Source of the DNA: Synura sp. LO234KE
Lineage: Eukaryota; Sar; Synurophyceae; Synurales; Mallomonadaceae
Assembly (NCBI GenBank): GCA_015143735.1
Contig: VKHC01000215.1
Span: forward strand, 1-15,349
DNA length: 15,349 bases
Reading direction: 5' to 3'
Shown here: positions 1 through 8,922 of the stretch, in pieces
Layout of the letters: each line of letters begins with the position of its first letter
How positions within the stretch are numbered: the stretch's first letter is position 1
Notes under the pieces: model-generated
Databases searched by the model: none
What the model was told of the DNA's origin: nothing
What the model saw: the letters and a program-made list of their open reading frames with translations, nothing else
Made by a program: the position numbers and the translations under genes

Positions 1-660
1 AGGGAGGACCTCATCGATCCACTTTGGAATGAGCTCGTTTCCGTCGTCGAGGACCTGTGGCTGGCGTTTGATACAGGAGATCCTGTGAACTTGCACAGGG
101 AGCTTTGCCCTCTTTTTTCACTGGTGAACGAGATGAATAGATCTCCCACTGGCCATTTCTATGATGTGTCGACTCTGGCTGTCGCACCTTCCGCCGACGA
201 TGAAGAGGTTAAGGTGGCTCTGCCCACTCTACCACACTACATCACTACATCCTGCCTGTCTATCTTATCGGACGACGTCCCTAGGTTGGACTTGCCGTAG
301 GGGTCCAGTCCCGCGCTCACGGCGTCCCTTACTTGGAAGACGTGCTTCTCTGAGGGATGCTACTAGCTGCTGCACGAATAGGAGTATTACAACTTTCATT
401 GTGTCCTCTTTTGCGTTTCTCTAGCGATCACTTTCGCGACCATTTCATCATTTTGATAATTTTTGAACTGCACAACTACAGTGGGGGTGGGTTGTCACGT
501 CTCCCGGGAGACATCGTGGCGTCCTAACATAGGCGCTTAAGGTGCAGTCACCTGGAGTTCTATGCTCGGAAATCAGGCGTAGCCAGTAGGTATATATTGG
601 TGGGTGGTTAGGTACCACAGGCGCGGAATCTTCACGCGGTGTCATTTCCTGGTCTGACAT
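1..660 (-). pseudogene. Decayed Ty3/gypsy-like gag remnant (partial)
   Basis: Read on the minus strand, an ORF starts at 660 with MSDQEMTPREDSAPVV, then WLRL and, near 448, AVQKLSK before a stop. In Ty3/gypsy Gag proteins the N-terminal part commonly has a hydrophobic 'LP.F....P..WF' block, then a block ending in 'VV.KL'; the spacing here resembles that. Downstream in other frames I see QVRDAVSAGLDPYG (288-335), similar to the Gag 'EVRD....PY..LK' region, and at the window edge GNELIPKWIDEVLP, similar to the later 'WL..LP' block. At least two frameshifts and a stop are needed to connect these pieces, so the gene is broken. Orientation would place pol to the left, outside the window. Base composition is more GC-rich than the AT-rich DNA further right. 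The match is by eye only; a different gag-like family or chance cannot be excluded. Confidence 0.42.
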
Positions 661-2339
661 TTTCGTCTTGTCGTGGTATTAAATAACTATTTGATTTGTT
701 TCGGAATTTTACCGACGACACAAAGAAACTATGAAAATTTTCCACGTTAGATTTGTAATGACGAGCATTGATGTGTCCAGCGATGATATCACGGACTCAA
801 GCTGAGACATGAAATTATTTCAAAGAATAGCGAATTTTAAATGTAGATAGGATTCACAAATTTTGCTGAAAGTCATGTCGCATCAGTGGTAGAATCACAG
901 GAACACATTATTCTTTCAAATAATACCACCATATAATGCTTCTTCATGAGACGCAATGGACCGTAGAGGGCATAAATGTTGTAGGAACGTGAAGACCCCG
1001 GTCCAACGGACTTCTTTCATGCTCCTTCTTTTTTTTCTCCTGACCGCCGAGAAGCCGACACCTTTTACTGCTTTCCTAAGGGTCTCTGCATTTATCTTGG
1101 ATATTGGACTCCAAGCCAGCTCAAACCCTTACCAGACGTATTACTTTCTACTACGGCACCACAGAGGTAATCAATAATGGACTTATGCAGACATTTACTA
1201 CACCGCAATTACTCCCTCTGGGGACTCCCGAAAAAAAATATGCAGTGGCTGTAGCTGTGACTCTCAACGCAGAACCTCCTACATCGTAAGCATTAGTCAC
1301 GTGCTCCCCACCTTGCCCCAGTCTTGAAAGTATTATGTGGAGTTCACCTGGAGCATGTACCGGATGACACATTCGGAAGAAAGCATACCGTCAGTGTTTT
1401 CGAAGTGACGTAAAGTGGTGCGATTCGCAGCAAAATGCAGAGGAATACGTTTCCTCCGTAGTCACTTTCGGTCAACTTCCTCACCCCTTTCCAGCGGCCG
1501 CAATCTTTTTGCACGGCCTGTTATGGTGGGGAAATAGTATTTTCATTCATCTACCGACGTCCTCACGGACCGTTGGGGGCCCGTAGTCGTCAACGCTGCT
1601 CAAGAAAAGGGTGGATCGGCCTCTTCGTCCGATCAATAACGAAACGGGTCCGCTGGGGGTGATGTTGGGACTTATTAACCCAGACTCGCGTTCCTCCAGG
1701 AGGGAGTTTAGTCTCGGTGACCACCACAATAAGTTATTCTATCATAATTCGTAGCGATTGTTTCAGGTTTCAGGTTGTTTGGTGCGCTCAGAATGTCTCC
1801 AGCTACTTGGTCTTCTGGTAGAAGCTCCACTGTGGGATTGGCCGGAAGTAGTCCGGTTACATTTTTTGAACATATCTGTACCGTGCAATCTCAGAAGGTG
1901 CGCCATATTCTCTTGGCTCTTGAGAGATTTCCTTGTGTTATTGTGTTAGTTCAATAGAAGTGTAGTGCTCTGTACTGCTCTTGAAGGACTGTGGGCGCAG
2001 CTTTGAAATAAATTGCGTGAGGCTCCTCACATCTCACATCTTCCAGCGACGCCGACTAAAAAAAACTTCAATCGGATTCGGCCTACTAATAATACACGTT
2101 GAGATTCAAATAGCCTCTTACTTTTTAAGGAATATTGCAAAATTGGTTTGGACCATCCCGGTTAGAGTTCCGTCAATAGACTAATCTGCGTACGGGCAGC
2201 GCAAGCCTGTTATATCCGTAGTGCACAGGGAAAAACGATGCCCAAAACGTCCTGGTGCCTTAATTCCTTCTTCATCAAAGTCTTGATTAGCCGAATCCTT
2301 TGCCAATTCTAGTGAGTACAATTATTTTCGGTTTTAAGT
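661..2339. other. No recognisable gene
   Basis: About 1.7 kb without a convincing coding region on either strand. Short ORFs occur (for example 956-1177 plus, 1151-1372 minus, 1758-1957 plus), but they overlap each other, have no recognisable motif and are not supported by splice signals. If the gag reading at 1-660 is right, the part just above 660 would be the leader, primer-binding region and LTR of that retrotransposon. I did not find a convincing tRNA-complementary site or LTR ends. Confidence 0.5.
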
Positions 2340-2770
2340 TCAAGTCAAGGGAAGAATAGTTTGCAAGCCTTTGGTCTCTACTGATTTCTGTTGGTACACG
2401 AATTTTAGAAAATATGTGTGTTCATTTAGGATTAGATATATAGCGGTGGCGGAATTATCGGCGGAAGTGCTACTGCTCTGGTGTCCTCCCCTCGTCGCAG
2501 GAATTCTGTCAGTTTTGCTGTTGGCCTTAGGCGTCACCATGTGAAGCGTCCTGTTACTTTTTTCTTGCATAAGCTGCAATATACGATTGAATATTGCCGA
2601 AGTTAATGCTTCTTCGTTGTATTGATGGTAAATCTTTCAAATTGGAATTCTCTGGGAGAATGTAGCAGCATGCATGTGGAGCTATTTCTGCGATTCCTTC
2701 CACTTGTTGGCTTATCGCTGACCCGCCCTAACTGAATATGCTGGAATTTTTCAGCGGAATTTATATTCCC
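2340..2770 (-). pseudogene. Possible far 3' part of the minus-strand element gene, decayed
   Basis: Two minus-strand frames are open here. One, about 2750 down to 2560, reads with motifs such as AISQQVEGIAEIAPHACC and ends ...IAAYARKK. The other, 2579-2340, reads LMQEKSNRTLHMVTPK and is rich in S, T and N (SSSTSADNSAT). An AG acceptor (TATTGCAG) lies just before LMQEK, so the two could be alternatives or a frameshifted pair. No family is recognised. The placement, same strand as and beyond the SAP-like and basic exons, suggests it belongs to the same transcription unit, but that is inference. Chance open frames remain possible. Confidence 0.25.
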
Positions 2771-3059
2771 AGTGACTCTATATGCTCCGTGTCAATAAAT
2801 GAAGTTAAGCCGCTTGACATCCATTCAAATAATCGCTGAGAATCCATTATCTAGATCCTGGTTCAGCATAAATTTATCCCAAAAAATTAAAGAAGAAAAT
2901 TAATTACGTAAGCGCGTTGAGGGTATCCAACGACGTGGGGTCATACGGACGTGAAACAGTTAAAGTTTTAAATAAAAAATTTCATGGAACCAAAACACCT
3001 CCCATATTGCAGTAATCACCGCTTGGAATGAAATAAATCGATTTCGTCAGCTAGAGACA

Positions 3060-3480
3060 CATAAAATAATTCACAAGATTAATATGAAACCGGTTAACAA
3101 ACCTTTCCTTTGCCTGCTTGTCATTTGCAGAATTGAATTGAACGCAGCATGGAACTTCCTCCAGTTTTAATTTCTTTTCCAACGCCTTGATGCAATTTTC
3201 CGTTTATTTTGAAGTTAACGGTTGAGAATGTGGGAACTCCGCCTCAGCACATTCTTCTATTTGTTCGAACACGGATGTTGAACCTTGCTTTTCAATATTT
3301 CCATAAACTTTTCCTAGCATTCCTTCCTCTTTGACTTTTGCGATATTCATCGAAGTCCGGATTTGCCGCCCAAAATTTGCTTACCTCCCGTCTCACTCGC
3401 TCTATCTCTTCCCTTTTCTTTCGATCACACTAGGATCAGCATTGTACCTTTTAATCAGTTCTTCTCAAATGCATTCACAT
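3060..3480 (-). pseudogene. Charged, coiled-coil-like exon(s) with frameshifts
   Basis: This coding-like stretch needs frame changes to read. From about 3470 downward: EELIKRYNADPSVIERK, then a shift in an A/G-rich run, then EEIERVRREVSKFWAANPDF and DEYRKSQRGRNARKS. Another shift leads to GNIEKQGSTSVFEQIEEC, an in-frame stop near 3210, and then ALEKKLKLEEVPCC. The KRYNADPS and FWAANPDFDEYRKS blocks look like repeats of a 'Y-x-A-[DN]-P' charged motif, also seen as KYSADPKEERRN at 3911-3654. Highly charged arrays of the form K-Y-x-x-[DN]-P occur in several invertebrate transposon-linked proteins (established knowledge, recalled, not checked). At least two frameshifts plus one stop mark it as a pseudogene. 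I infer it is a downstream exon of the minus-strand gene of the element. Confidence 0.45.
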
Positions 3481-3653
3481 ACCTAGCAAAAGCCCCTACG
3501 CTTGAAAAAGTATGCATTCAACTGGAATCTCATTTCGTAAAAACGGAATGTTTTCTTTACTATGTAGTCATAAGCATTTTGTGAGGCTATGATATGTTCT
3601 CGATGTTATCTGTTCAGAAGACTGTTATCAAATTCAAAAATCCCTTGCATACT

Positions 3654-3911
3654 TTAGAAAATGAAAAGAGTTGAGGTAAACAAATAATTATTAAAGAGAC
3701 ATAAAACAAGAAAGATCCTAGCGACCAAGATACGCTTTGAGCTCGGTGCTTTACGTGCTTTCTCTATTTTCTCCACCCTAGTCCTCCTTGTTTTTGCTTG
3801 TTGCACGACCATCAGTAATTTCTTGCTTTCTCTTACATTGCGGCGTTCCTCTTTCGGGTCCGCAGAATATTTTCCCGATTTAACATAAATTAGTTTTTCT
3901 TTGGTCGACAT
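3654..3911 (-). CDS. Basic K/R-rich exon or small ORF of the minus-strand gene
   Basis: Open from an ATG at 3911, directly preceded by an in-frame TAA, for 85 codons. The first ~60 residues are strongly charged (MSTKEKLIYVKSGKYSADPK, then RRNVRESKK, KTRRTRVEKIEKARK), giving a basic, probably helical segment. The last ~25 residues are hydrophobic and probably intronic or untranslated. The KYSADPKEER block resembles the frameshifted YNADPS block at about 3450, so these may be repeats of one motif. The next exon upstream on this strand ends at 4115 with a clear GTAAGT donor. An acceptor (TTTAAACAG) near 3945 would instead give a short in-frame tail, FFKWKKNWVTHN and stop. So this ORF could be a separate small protein, an alternative exon or decayed sequence. 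No catalytic motif is visible. Confidence 0.35.
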   Translation of the reverse strand: MSTKEKLIYVKSGKYSADPKEERRNVRESKKLLMVVQQAKTRRTRVEKIEKARKAPSSKRILVARIFLVLCLFNNYLFTSTLFIF

Positions 3912-4114
3912 TTAATTATGAGTGACCCAGTTTTTCTTCCATTTAAAAAACTGTTTAAAATAAAAAGTTGAACAAACATTTTCATCCTATGCACAATTTC
4001 AAATTGAATCGGCTAACCGTTTCACGTCACTCGATCTACACGTAATTTTTTCAAATAGGCAAGGAGGAACAGAATTTTAACAAGAAAAATTATTTATATA
4101 GAGAATAGACTTAC

Positions 4115-4651
4115 AATTATCTTAGTTTCATCTACCGCTTTACTAGATACAATTGATCTCGCCGCGAGTGGTATTACTTTATTAATAGAAGCAACAGGGG
4201 TTGAATATCGCCCTCCAGACAAACTATTTCTGACAGAATCATTACCCATGCTGCTAGGAGTAGTTCTGGCTTTGACACTTTGTTCTTCGGAGTTTTCTTC
4301 TTCAAACAATTCTTGAATAGAAATATTGTTTCGATTGTAATATTTCAACAATCGTTTGATCAGCGTTTTCTGGCAAGCTTTCTTGCCCGCCGGTAACATG
4401 CCAAGAGCTTTACACTTTTTCTGAACTGTATATCGATCCAATTTTCTAGTAAGTTCTCCCAAAATATTAGGGCAATTACCATCAGATGGTTGACTGACGA
4501 ACAACTGTTTAGCCACTCCTAGCTTCTCTGATGATGTAGTAGAACTATTTTCATCGTCGATTTCTTCCCTTTTCTCGTCCGCCGCCTCTCCCTCGTCGCT
4601 CACGTCTTCAGATGCCGCTTCCCAAGCTTCTCTATTCCAGTCATTGAGTTT
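4115..4651 (-). CDS. Internal exon with SAP-like DNA-binding domain
   Basis: Open on the minus strand and bounded by splice signals on both sides: an AG acceptor (GACATAG) just above 4651 and a consensus GTAAGT donor at 4114. The exon is 537 nt, exactly 179 codons, with phase-0 ends. It starts KLNDWNREAWEAASEDV, runs into an acidic region (DEGEAADEKREEIDDE), then reads LDRYTVQKKCKALGMLPAGK and KTLIKRLLKYY. This fits the helix-extended loop-helix pattern of SAP domains (V..L...C...G....G.K..LI.RL), which bind AT-rich DNA in nuclear proteins. A Ser/Thr-rich tail follows. No ATG opens the ORF; GTG at 4603 is merely internal, so an upstream exon must supply the start. The zinc-finger-like gene at 5230-6043 is a candidate upstream part, but the link through 4652-5230 is not resolved. 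This exon has no stop or frameshift, unlike its downstream neighbours. Confidence 0.6.
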
Positions 4652-5229
4652 CTATGTCACCTTCATATTATTTCTTTTAGGATTGTTCACTGCAGGATTT
4701 CGGTTAATGTCTAAGTACGTCTGGTACGATCTAGTTAAACGTTGTAATCAGAACATCGTGCGTAGTAGTTGTACACATAACGTATTGCAGCTGAAATACG
4801 TACCTACATACTATTTCAATGTGAGTGTGCAGCGGCAATAGCACAGCTGGATTCGTGAACTTTTGCCTCATCCAAGGAATGAAGTTAAAAACTCGGTAGC
4901 ACCTGCGATTGAAAAAACAGAAAACTACAGCATCTAGTCGAGGCTTATTGCAGCGCGTTCTCCACAGAGCAACCAAAAAATAATTAGTTAGACAACGAAG
5001 CAATGCACCAGGAATAGAAGTACCCTCCTCAGAGGACTCCCAACAAATCATAGTGTTGCACAAATTCTCCTATGATCGCAATTCGTTATTGTTATTAACT
5101 GATGATTAAATTTATGAATTTTTCACGCTTACCGCAATTCTTATTAGTGGAGTAATAACCATAAAATACGTCTTATCCAAGGAGTGTGGGGTTTACGCGC
5201 ATTCTATCTCATCTATAAACCAAGTTGCG
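4652..5229 (-). other. Intron or unresolved exon region of the minus-strand gene
   Basis: About 580 bases between the SAP-like exon and the zinc-finger-like ORF. A 110-codon minus-strand ORF (5063-4731) is open here, with WESSEEGTSIPGALL near its start. After an acceptor-like TTTTTTCAATCGCAG (about 4905) the peptide pieces in different frames (CYRVFNFIPWMRQKF, DEAKVHESSCAIAAA) are not convincing. I see no domain. It may be an intron with one small exon inside, which would be needed if the 5230-6043 ORF and the SAP-like exon form one protein. Confidence 0.3.
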
Positions 5230-6043
5230 CTAAAAAATTTTGATCGGCAACTTATTCGGTTTATTAGACCTCACTCCTTGCAACTCTTCTTGAACAGACA
5301 CAGTAACACAGGACGCTTCCATTTGTACTCTATTATGATAATTCAAGTTATTAAGTACAGATGTAATAACACAGATAGTGACGCAGCCCTCATAATATAA
5401 TAGCTTACTACTTTTTCGCATGCAAGTGAGCATCTCTAAGGACCAGGCCGATTTCAGTAGAATTCCTCGGTCCAGAATACACTTTATTAACACTGAAACT
5501 TTTGAAAAGCTCACTCTTACCCATGATGAGCTCTCCAGCCTCAAAAGGTTCTTCATCACGCGGAGAACGATTGTCTACATTTTCATCTAATTTTCCTGGC
5601 ATGTCAAAATCAGTTCCATTCAGCTCTCCTTCCGAGGCAATATTATATAAAAGCTTTGCTCGAGCTATCAAATCTGAATAATGCAAAGAACAGAGCTTTT
5701 GATGAATGCTGGCGGCTTTATCTGACCTCTTAAAAACTGTTCCACATTTTGGGTAGATGCATTCAATATATTGCTCGCCCTCCTGCTCAACTACTTCCTG
5801 CGAAGAAGTAAACAATTCGCTTCTATTCTCCTGAAAACTAATATCATCATGACTATTGCTCACTGCTTTGCTTTCATCACGAGCTTTTGAACAGGTAAGT
5901 GATAATATATCGGAATCTCGTTGAACTGCTTTGTTAATAGAGATCTTTGCGTTCCTGTCAATAAAGTCTCCCGAGATAACTTCAGAATAATCAAGCTCTA
6001 ATGCTCTCTCCATTTCCATCAAATTTTCTGTTGCATCCCCCAT
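5230..6043 (-). CDS. Zinc-finger-like protein, minus-strand gene of the element (two exons)
   Basis: Starts at ATG 6043, 103 bases from the divergent plus-strand gene. Exon 1 is 6043-5412 and an unspliced reading would stop at 5408. A GTAGTA donor at 5411 and an ATAATAG acceptor at 5330 remove an 82-nt intron and continue in frame (phase 2) to a stop at 5230, giving about 243 residues. Residues 95-118 hold a C-x4-C-x13-H-x3-C arrangement (CIYPKCGTVFKRSDKAASIH, then QKLC), resembling a C2HC/C2H2 zinc finger and suggesting nucleic acid or protein binding. The first 90 residues are acidic and Ser-rich; the rest is charged with no other motif. There are no internal stops, unlike the plus-strand partner's first half. 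The 5' part has a diverged counterpart at 12655-12815 (plus), so the ORF belongs to the duplicated unit. No named family is recognised. Alternative: it continues by splicing to the SAP-like exon. Confidence 0.6.
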
Positions 6044-6146
6044 AGTTTTGTTTGTAAAAATCTTTGAAAGAATACTAATTGGAGTAGAAATTTGCGTTCA
6101 AAAAAATTAAATTCTACAATTTGGGCTAGAATAAAGAAGGCCAGTA
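6044..6146. promoter_or_regulatory. Divergent (bidirectional) promoter interval, copy A
   Basis: Only 103 bases separate the ATG of the minus-strand gene (6043) and the ATG of the plus-strand gene (6147). The interval is AT-rich. It aligns with the interval at 12560-12655 in the inverted copy, sharing an A-rich run followed by AATT(A)AATTCT, and then AGGCCAG just before the plus-strand start. Copy B has a good TATA box (GTATAAAA) at the place where copy A has GAATAAAG (6129-6136). I infer a compact shared promoter; transcription start sites are not visible. Confidence 0.5.
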
Positions 6147-6453
6147 ATGGATGTGGGGGAGCCATTTCAAGGTAATAATCATTACCCTATGGTGTGTGTG
6201 TGCGGTGTTTGGCCTAACAACATGGAATTAGGTGATTGTTCTAAGATTGCTTCAGACAGCTCAAGTGAATATTGCGACATTCTTGTGATCAAGGCGCCGT
6301 GCTGCACGAAAGACGAGTGCTTAAGAAGCCGTCTACCGGTAAATAAATCCTTATTTTGTTGGTGAAGGGCTGCTTAGAGGAGGCAAGCTTTTGGGTTGTT
6401 TCACTTTCTCCGTTGAGTTATTTGATTCCTAATTTTTTGCCATTTTAATCCAG
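6147..6453 (+). pseudogene. Exon 1 of DUF7869-like transposon protein, Cys-rich N-terminus
   Basis: ATG at 6147 opens MDVGEPFQGNN. Residues about 49-60 read VIKAPCCTKDECLRSRLP, a Cys-rich 'CC..(x)C' block that in DUF7869-family proteins precedes the 'QR.F...' and 'VC...F' region (family knowledge). Copy B has the same block as IKAPCCTKECFRSRLP and continues FGGEGLFRGGKLFG before a GT donor. In copy A the frame is lost after LPVNKSLFCW (stop at 6363-6365), although DNA homology to RGGKLFG continues to about 6395, so copy A carries an indel. The intron then ends at TTTTAATCCAG (6453). The start was chosen because copy B aligns from the same point and has GTG in place of ATG. Confidence 0.6.
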
Positions 6454-6989
6454 GTCAAATACCGGTCGCCATCGAGCAAAAGGACAAATTTTTAAATACA
6501 TTAAAATACTTTAGTAATAGAATAAGCGTTAGAGGATATTATAAATTGGAGTACGTCGTCGGTGTGAGTCCTAATCCAGTACTGAGTAACGTATGTAAAG
6601 TATGCTTTCAAAATTGCTATGGCTACGAGAAGTCGACAGTGAATTATTTAATTAGAGAGCAATTTAGATAAGTTATGTCATGTAAAGCTGCCGTATGTTT
6701 AAAGTCTAAGATTCTCTGTTAATGGAACGGGGCGGCAATTTCTGATAGACTTTTCACAAGCGGCGATCTAACTAGGATTAAAGACCAACACTTTTTTAAT
6801 GATATTCTGCTTTTGATGAAAAACGAATACAAAACTGAATTAAATTACGAAGAACTAGCGATGCTTAGAATTCCAAACACAAGCGGTGCGATGCTGTGGT
6901 ATTCTTGGATGAAGTACTTCTTCAACCTAGTTGGTGATAATACACCAAATAGCGATCAAATTCACTTAGAACCGCAGACAATTTATGAG
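6454..6989 (+). pseudogene. Exon 2 of DUF7869-like protein, 'VC..CF' region, two stops
   Basis: The exon follows an AG acceptor (6452-6453) and ends at a GT donor (6990), in phase 0. One frame is open across it apart from in-frame stops at 6669 and one about 50 bases on. Motifs: QIPVAIEQKDKFLNTLKYFS, then YYKLEYVVGV, and VCKVCFQNCYGYEKSTVNYL, which fits the 'VC...F....G.....(V/I)' signature of the N-terminal half of animal and protist DUF7869 proteins. The last part reads WYSWMKYFFNLVGDNTPNSD and QIHLEPQTIYE, similar to the family's 'D..Q.HLP...T...IY..Y' linker. Copy B keeps the first part (GRIPVAIEQR) with its own stop after NNIC. The exon is a relic. Confidence 0.68.
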
Positions 6990-7057
6990 GTAACTTTTAA
7001 AGTTGCCCTCTACCGTCTCGTCTCATTGTCAACATAATAAATACTAGATTTATGCAG

Positions 7058-8099
7058 AATATTATGCAACAGTGTCTCATTCATCAAACAGGTTAACGCT
7101 AAAATACTTCTACAAGTTCTGGAAGTTGTGTTGGCCTCACGTTAAGATTAGAAGGTATAAAGCATTTTGTGGTAGGATGTTATTCGTGACGATTAACTTT
7201 TATTTATTTCATTTTCCTTCGTCATATAGTTTTTCTCGATATGTTAATTCCAACTACTTTCTATGCTCTTTACAATATAATGGCCGGGCGAATGTATATC
7301 AGCGCATTGCATTCTCATCACAGCGCATTGCTTGCTTATCACAGAATAACACATATGAGAGCACGAAGGTGCTATCACGAAAGAATATTGGAAAATCATA
7401 CATCCCCAGAAAAATTTCTCCCAGCTGTCGCAGATACAATGGCTCAAAACCATATGATGTTACCATGGCTTAGAAATCTTGCCCAACCGAAGGCGTGTTT
7501 GCCTAAAAAAAAATGACCGCCGTATTATGTCACACCAATAGATGCTTTATGGGATATAGATTTTTTTCATAATGTTGGGGGAGGAGCAAATGCATCGATA
7601 TACTGCATGTTAGGAAGAACGTATTTAAGAAGCAGAGGGTAAACTACCTGAAATATTTTATTATCAAGTAGATGGTGGCTCTGAAAATTCAAATTTAGCA
7701 ACGCTGGGGTATTGTGAATTCAATAGTGGGTCAAAGATTAGTGGACAAAATAGTAATTACCAGACTCCTTGTAGGCCATACTAATTGCGATATCGATGCT
7801 TTCTTTGGGGTCATCTGAAAGAAAATAAGGGACGCAACGATACTTACCCCTCAACAATATGAAGAAGCTATAAAGGAAGCATTAGCATCAGTGGGAATAC
7901 CAATTATTGATGAAGACATTTCGTTGTTCCCGACTTCCAGGCTTACATTAATCCCCATCTTTTAGATATCACTCAGGCGTTTAAGCAGCAGTACACCAAG
8001 CTTCAGCGGATATTTGAATACGTAGGATACGACCAGGCCTGCAGCGATAGAACCAGTCCACTCAGCAAAGCAAGCGCAGAATTTCCTAATGGGGTGAAG
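7058..8099 (+). pseudogene. DUF7869 core (transposase-like), several frameshifts
   Basis: Family landmarks occur in order but in changing frames. KYFYKFWKLCWPHVKIRRYK (7100-7170) matches the 'F...W...FP.VKI' block. FLPAVADTMAQNHMMLPWL (7415-7475) matches the 'P....II.DGMDQ....LP' block. YYQVDGGSENSN (Asp codon 7671-7673) matches the 'LQ.DN...EN' block, and KIVITRLLVGHTNCDIDAFF (7747-7803) matches the diagnostic 'VGHTHEDID..F' block; one H-E pair is changed to N-C here. A stop (ATC TGA) follows, then DATILTPQQYEEAIKEALAS. Near 7925 another shift leads to DFQAYINPHLLDITQAFKQQ. At least four frame changes are needed, so the protein is dead. In the family the D..EN and HT..DID residues are thought to lie in an RNase H-like core. 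The exon ends at GTG AAG with a GT donor at 8100. Confidence 0.78.
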
Positions 8100-8154
8100 G
8101 TAAATTCCATATTCCATATCACCGCCATATTTGTAAAAAAATATTCTCGCACAG

Positions 8155-8289
8155 GTCACGTATCGTGCATACTCAGCATATCGATTTTATGAGTTTACAC
8201 AGAACGCTGACGGAAACTTAAATATTCATCCTGAATGTGTTATCGTCACCGATGAGCCTCAAGCGCGACCGGAGTACAACATACCAGAG
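8155..8289 (+). CDS. Exon of the plus-strand element gene, post-DUF7869 region
   Basis: A 135-nt exon, 45 codons, bounded by CTCGCACAG (AG 8153-8154) and CCAGAG|GTGATG. The 55-nt intron before it (8100-8154) has GT..AG ends and phase 0. It reads VTYRAYSAYRFYEFTQNADG and then NLNIHPECVIVTDEPQARPE, similar to the low-complexity 'K..AS..W' segment that follows the DUF7869 core in relatives. It has no internal stop. Copy B aligns over most of it (10740-10620, with AYRAYSA similarly placed) and stops aligning at the ...VIV.T codons, about 8252. This marks the end of the inverted arm. Confidence 0.6.
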
Positions 8290-8371
8290 GTGATGTTTAT
8301 ATTAAGGAGTTTACCAAGTTGTAACTAAACATTTGATCTTGTTATTACTCTAACTTGTTTATATATATTAG

Positions 8372-8802
8372 ACTCATCCAGTTCTCTACCACCTGCACCC
8401 TTCATCACCGGAGCTAGGCAGCTGCTAGAATTGACAGCGGATAAGATAATTAACGAATATAAAAATTTCAGCCCGGCTGTGCTTTCTCACTGGACCGCTT
8501 TCGTAGGTCAATGTCCTGAAACAGATATCTCTTCTGAATTTATTGCAAGTCATCCTGAAAGATTTCATACTTCGTTACACGATGAACTGTTTAACTGCTC
8601 AAATATTAACACGAAACATGTTCCTTCTCGCACTGTAAAGAAGCGGAATGCAGATCACGTGCCTACAATGCGAACAACCGGCAGCGCGAAGTGGCCGAAT
8701 CGAGGCAGGAATGTTCCGCTACCAACTTCCACAAGAGAGTATGTAGATGAACGCATGGGGGATCCTGAAATGATAACACTGAACAGCTGCGATAACCATC
8801 TG
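8372..8802 (+). CDS. Exon of the plus-strand element gene, function unknown
   Basis: Acceptor TATATATTAG (8370-8371), donor CTG|GTGAGA (8803). From about 8374 one frame stays open to the donor without stops: SSSSLPPAPFITGARQLLEL, then FSPAVLSHWTAFVGQCPETD, and later TSTREYVDERMGDPEMITLN. The frame begins two bases after the apparent acceptor, so either the true acceptor is slightly different or there is a small indel. The second part is Pro/Arg/Thr-rich (PSRTVKKRNADHVPTMR), probably a linker in a nuclear protein. No catalytic motif is recognised. This exon lies in the unduplicated centre between the inverted arms and, with the next exons, is far better preserved than the DUF7869 core before it. 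Confidence 0.55.
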
Positions 8803-8922
8803 GTGAGATTACTAGTTATGTGTCAGTTATGTATGGCTTTTTAGGTATTAGCTGCTGAACTGCTTGGGTGGTGCTTAGTCGTTCTTCTGCACTTCTTTTA
8901 ACCATTCTATTTTCGAAATTAG

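Larger units (their letters stand above)
5880..8252 (+). repeat. Inverted duplicate arm A of the divergent gene pair
   Basis: This segment aligns in reverse complement with 10620-12815. Anchors seen by eye: 5881-5900 with 12790-12810 (ends of the zinc-finger gene homology); 6147-6390 with 12559-12330 (a stretch around ATCAAGGCGCCGTGCTGCAC is nearly identical); 6454-6600 with 12262-12110; 7340-7720 with 11480-11130; and 7970-8252 with 10910-10620. Identity looks roughly 70 to 90 percent, with indels. The homology covers the 5' part of both divergent genes and their promoter, and stops at about 8252, where copy A continues into its 3' exons. I read it as two copies of one mobile unit lying tail to tail, not as short terminal repeats. 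Confidence 0.75.

Noticed and set aside
85-300. Plus-strand ORF open from base 1 to a stop at 298-300
   Set aside because: No recognisable motif; the opposite strand gives a better gag-like reading, so this is probably its shadow.
7962-8159. Minus-strand ORF with a similar peptide to the plus-strand ORF 10703-10909
   Set aside because: Both are antisense readings of homologous arms A and B of the DUF7869-like gene. The similarity comes from the DNA repeat, not from a protein family.
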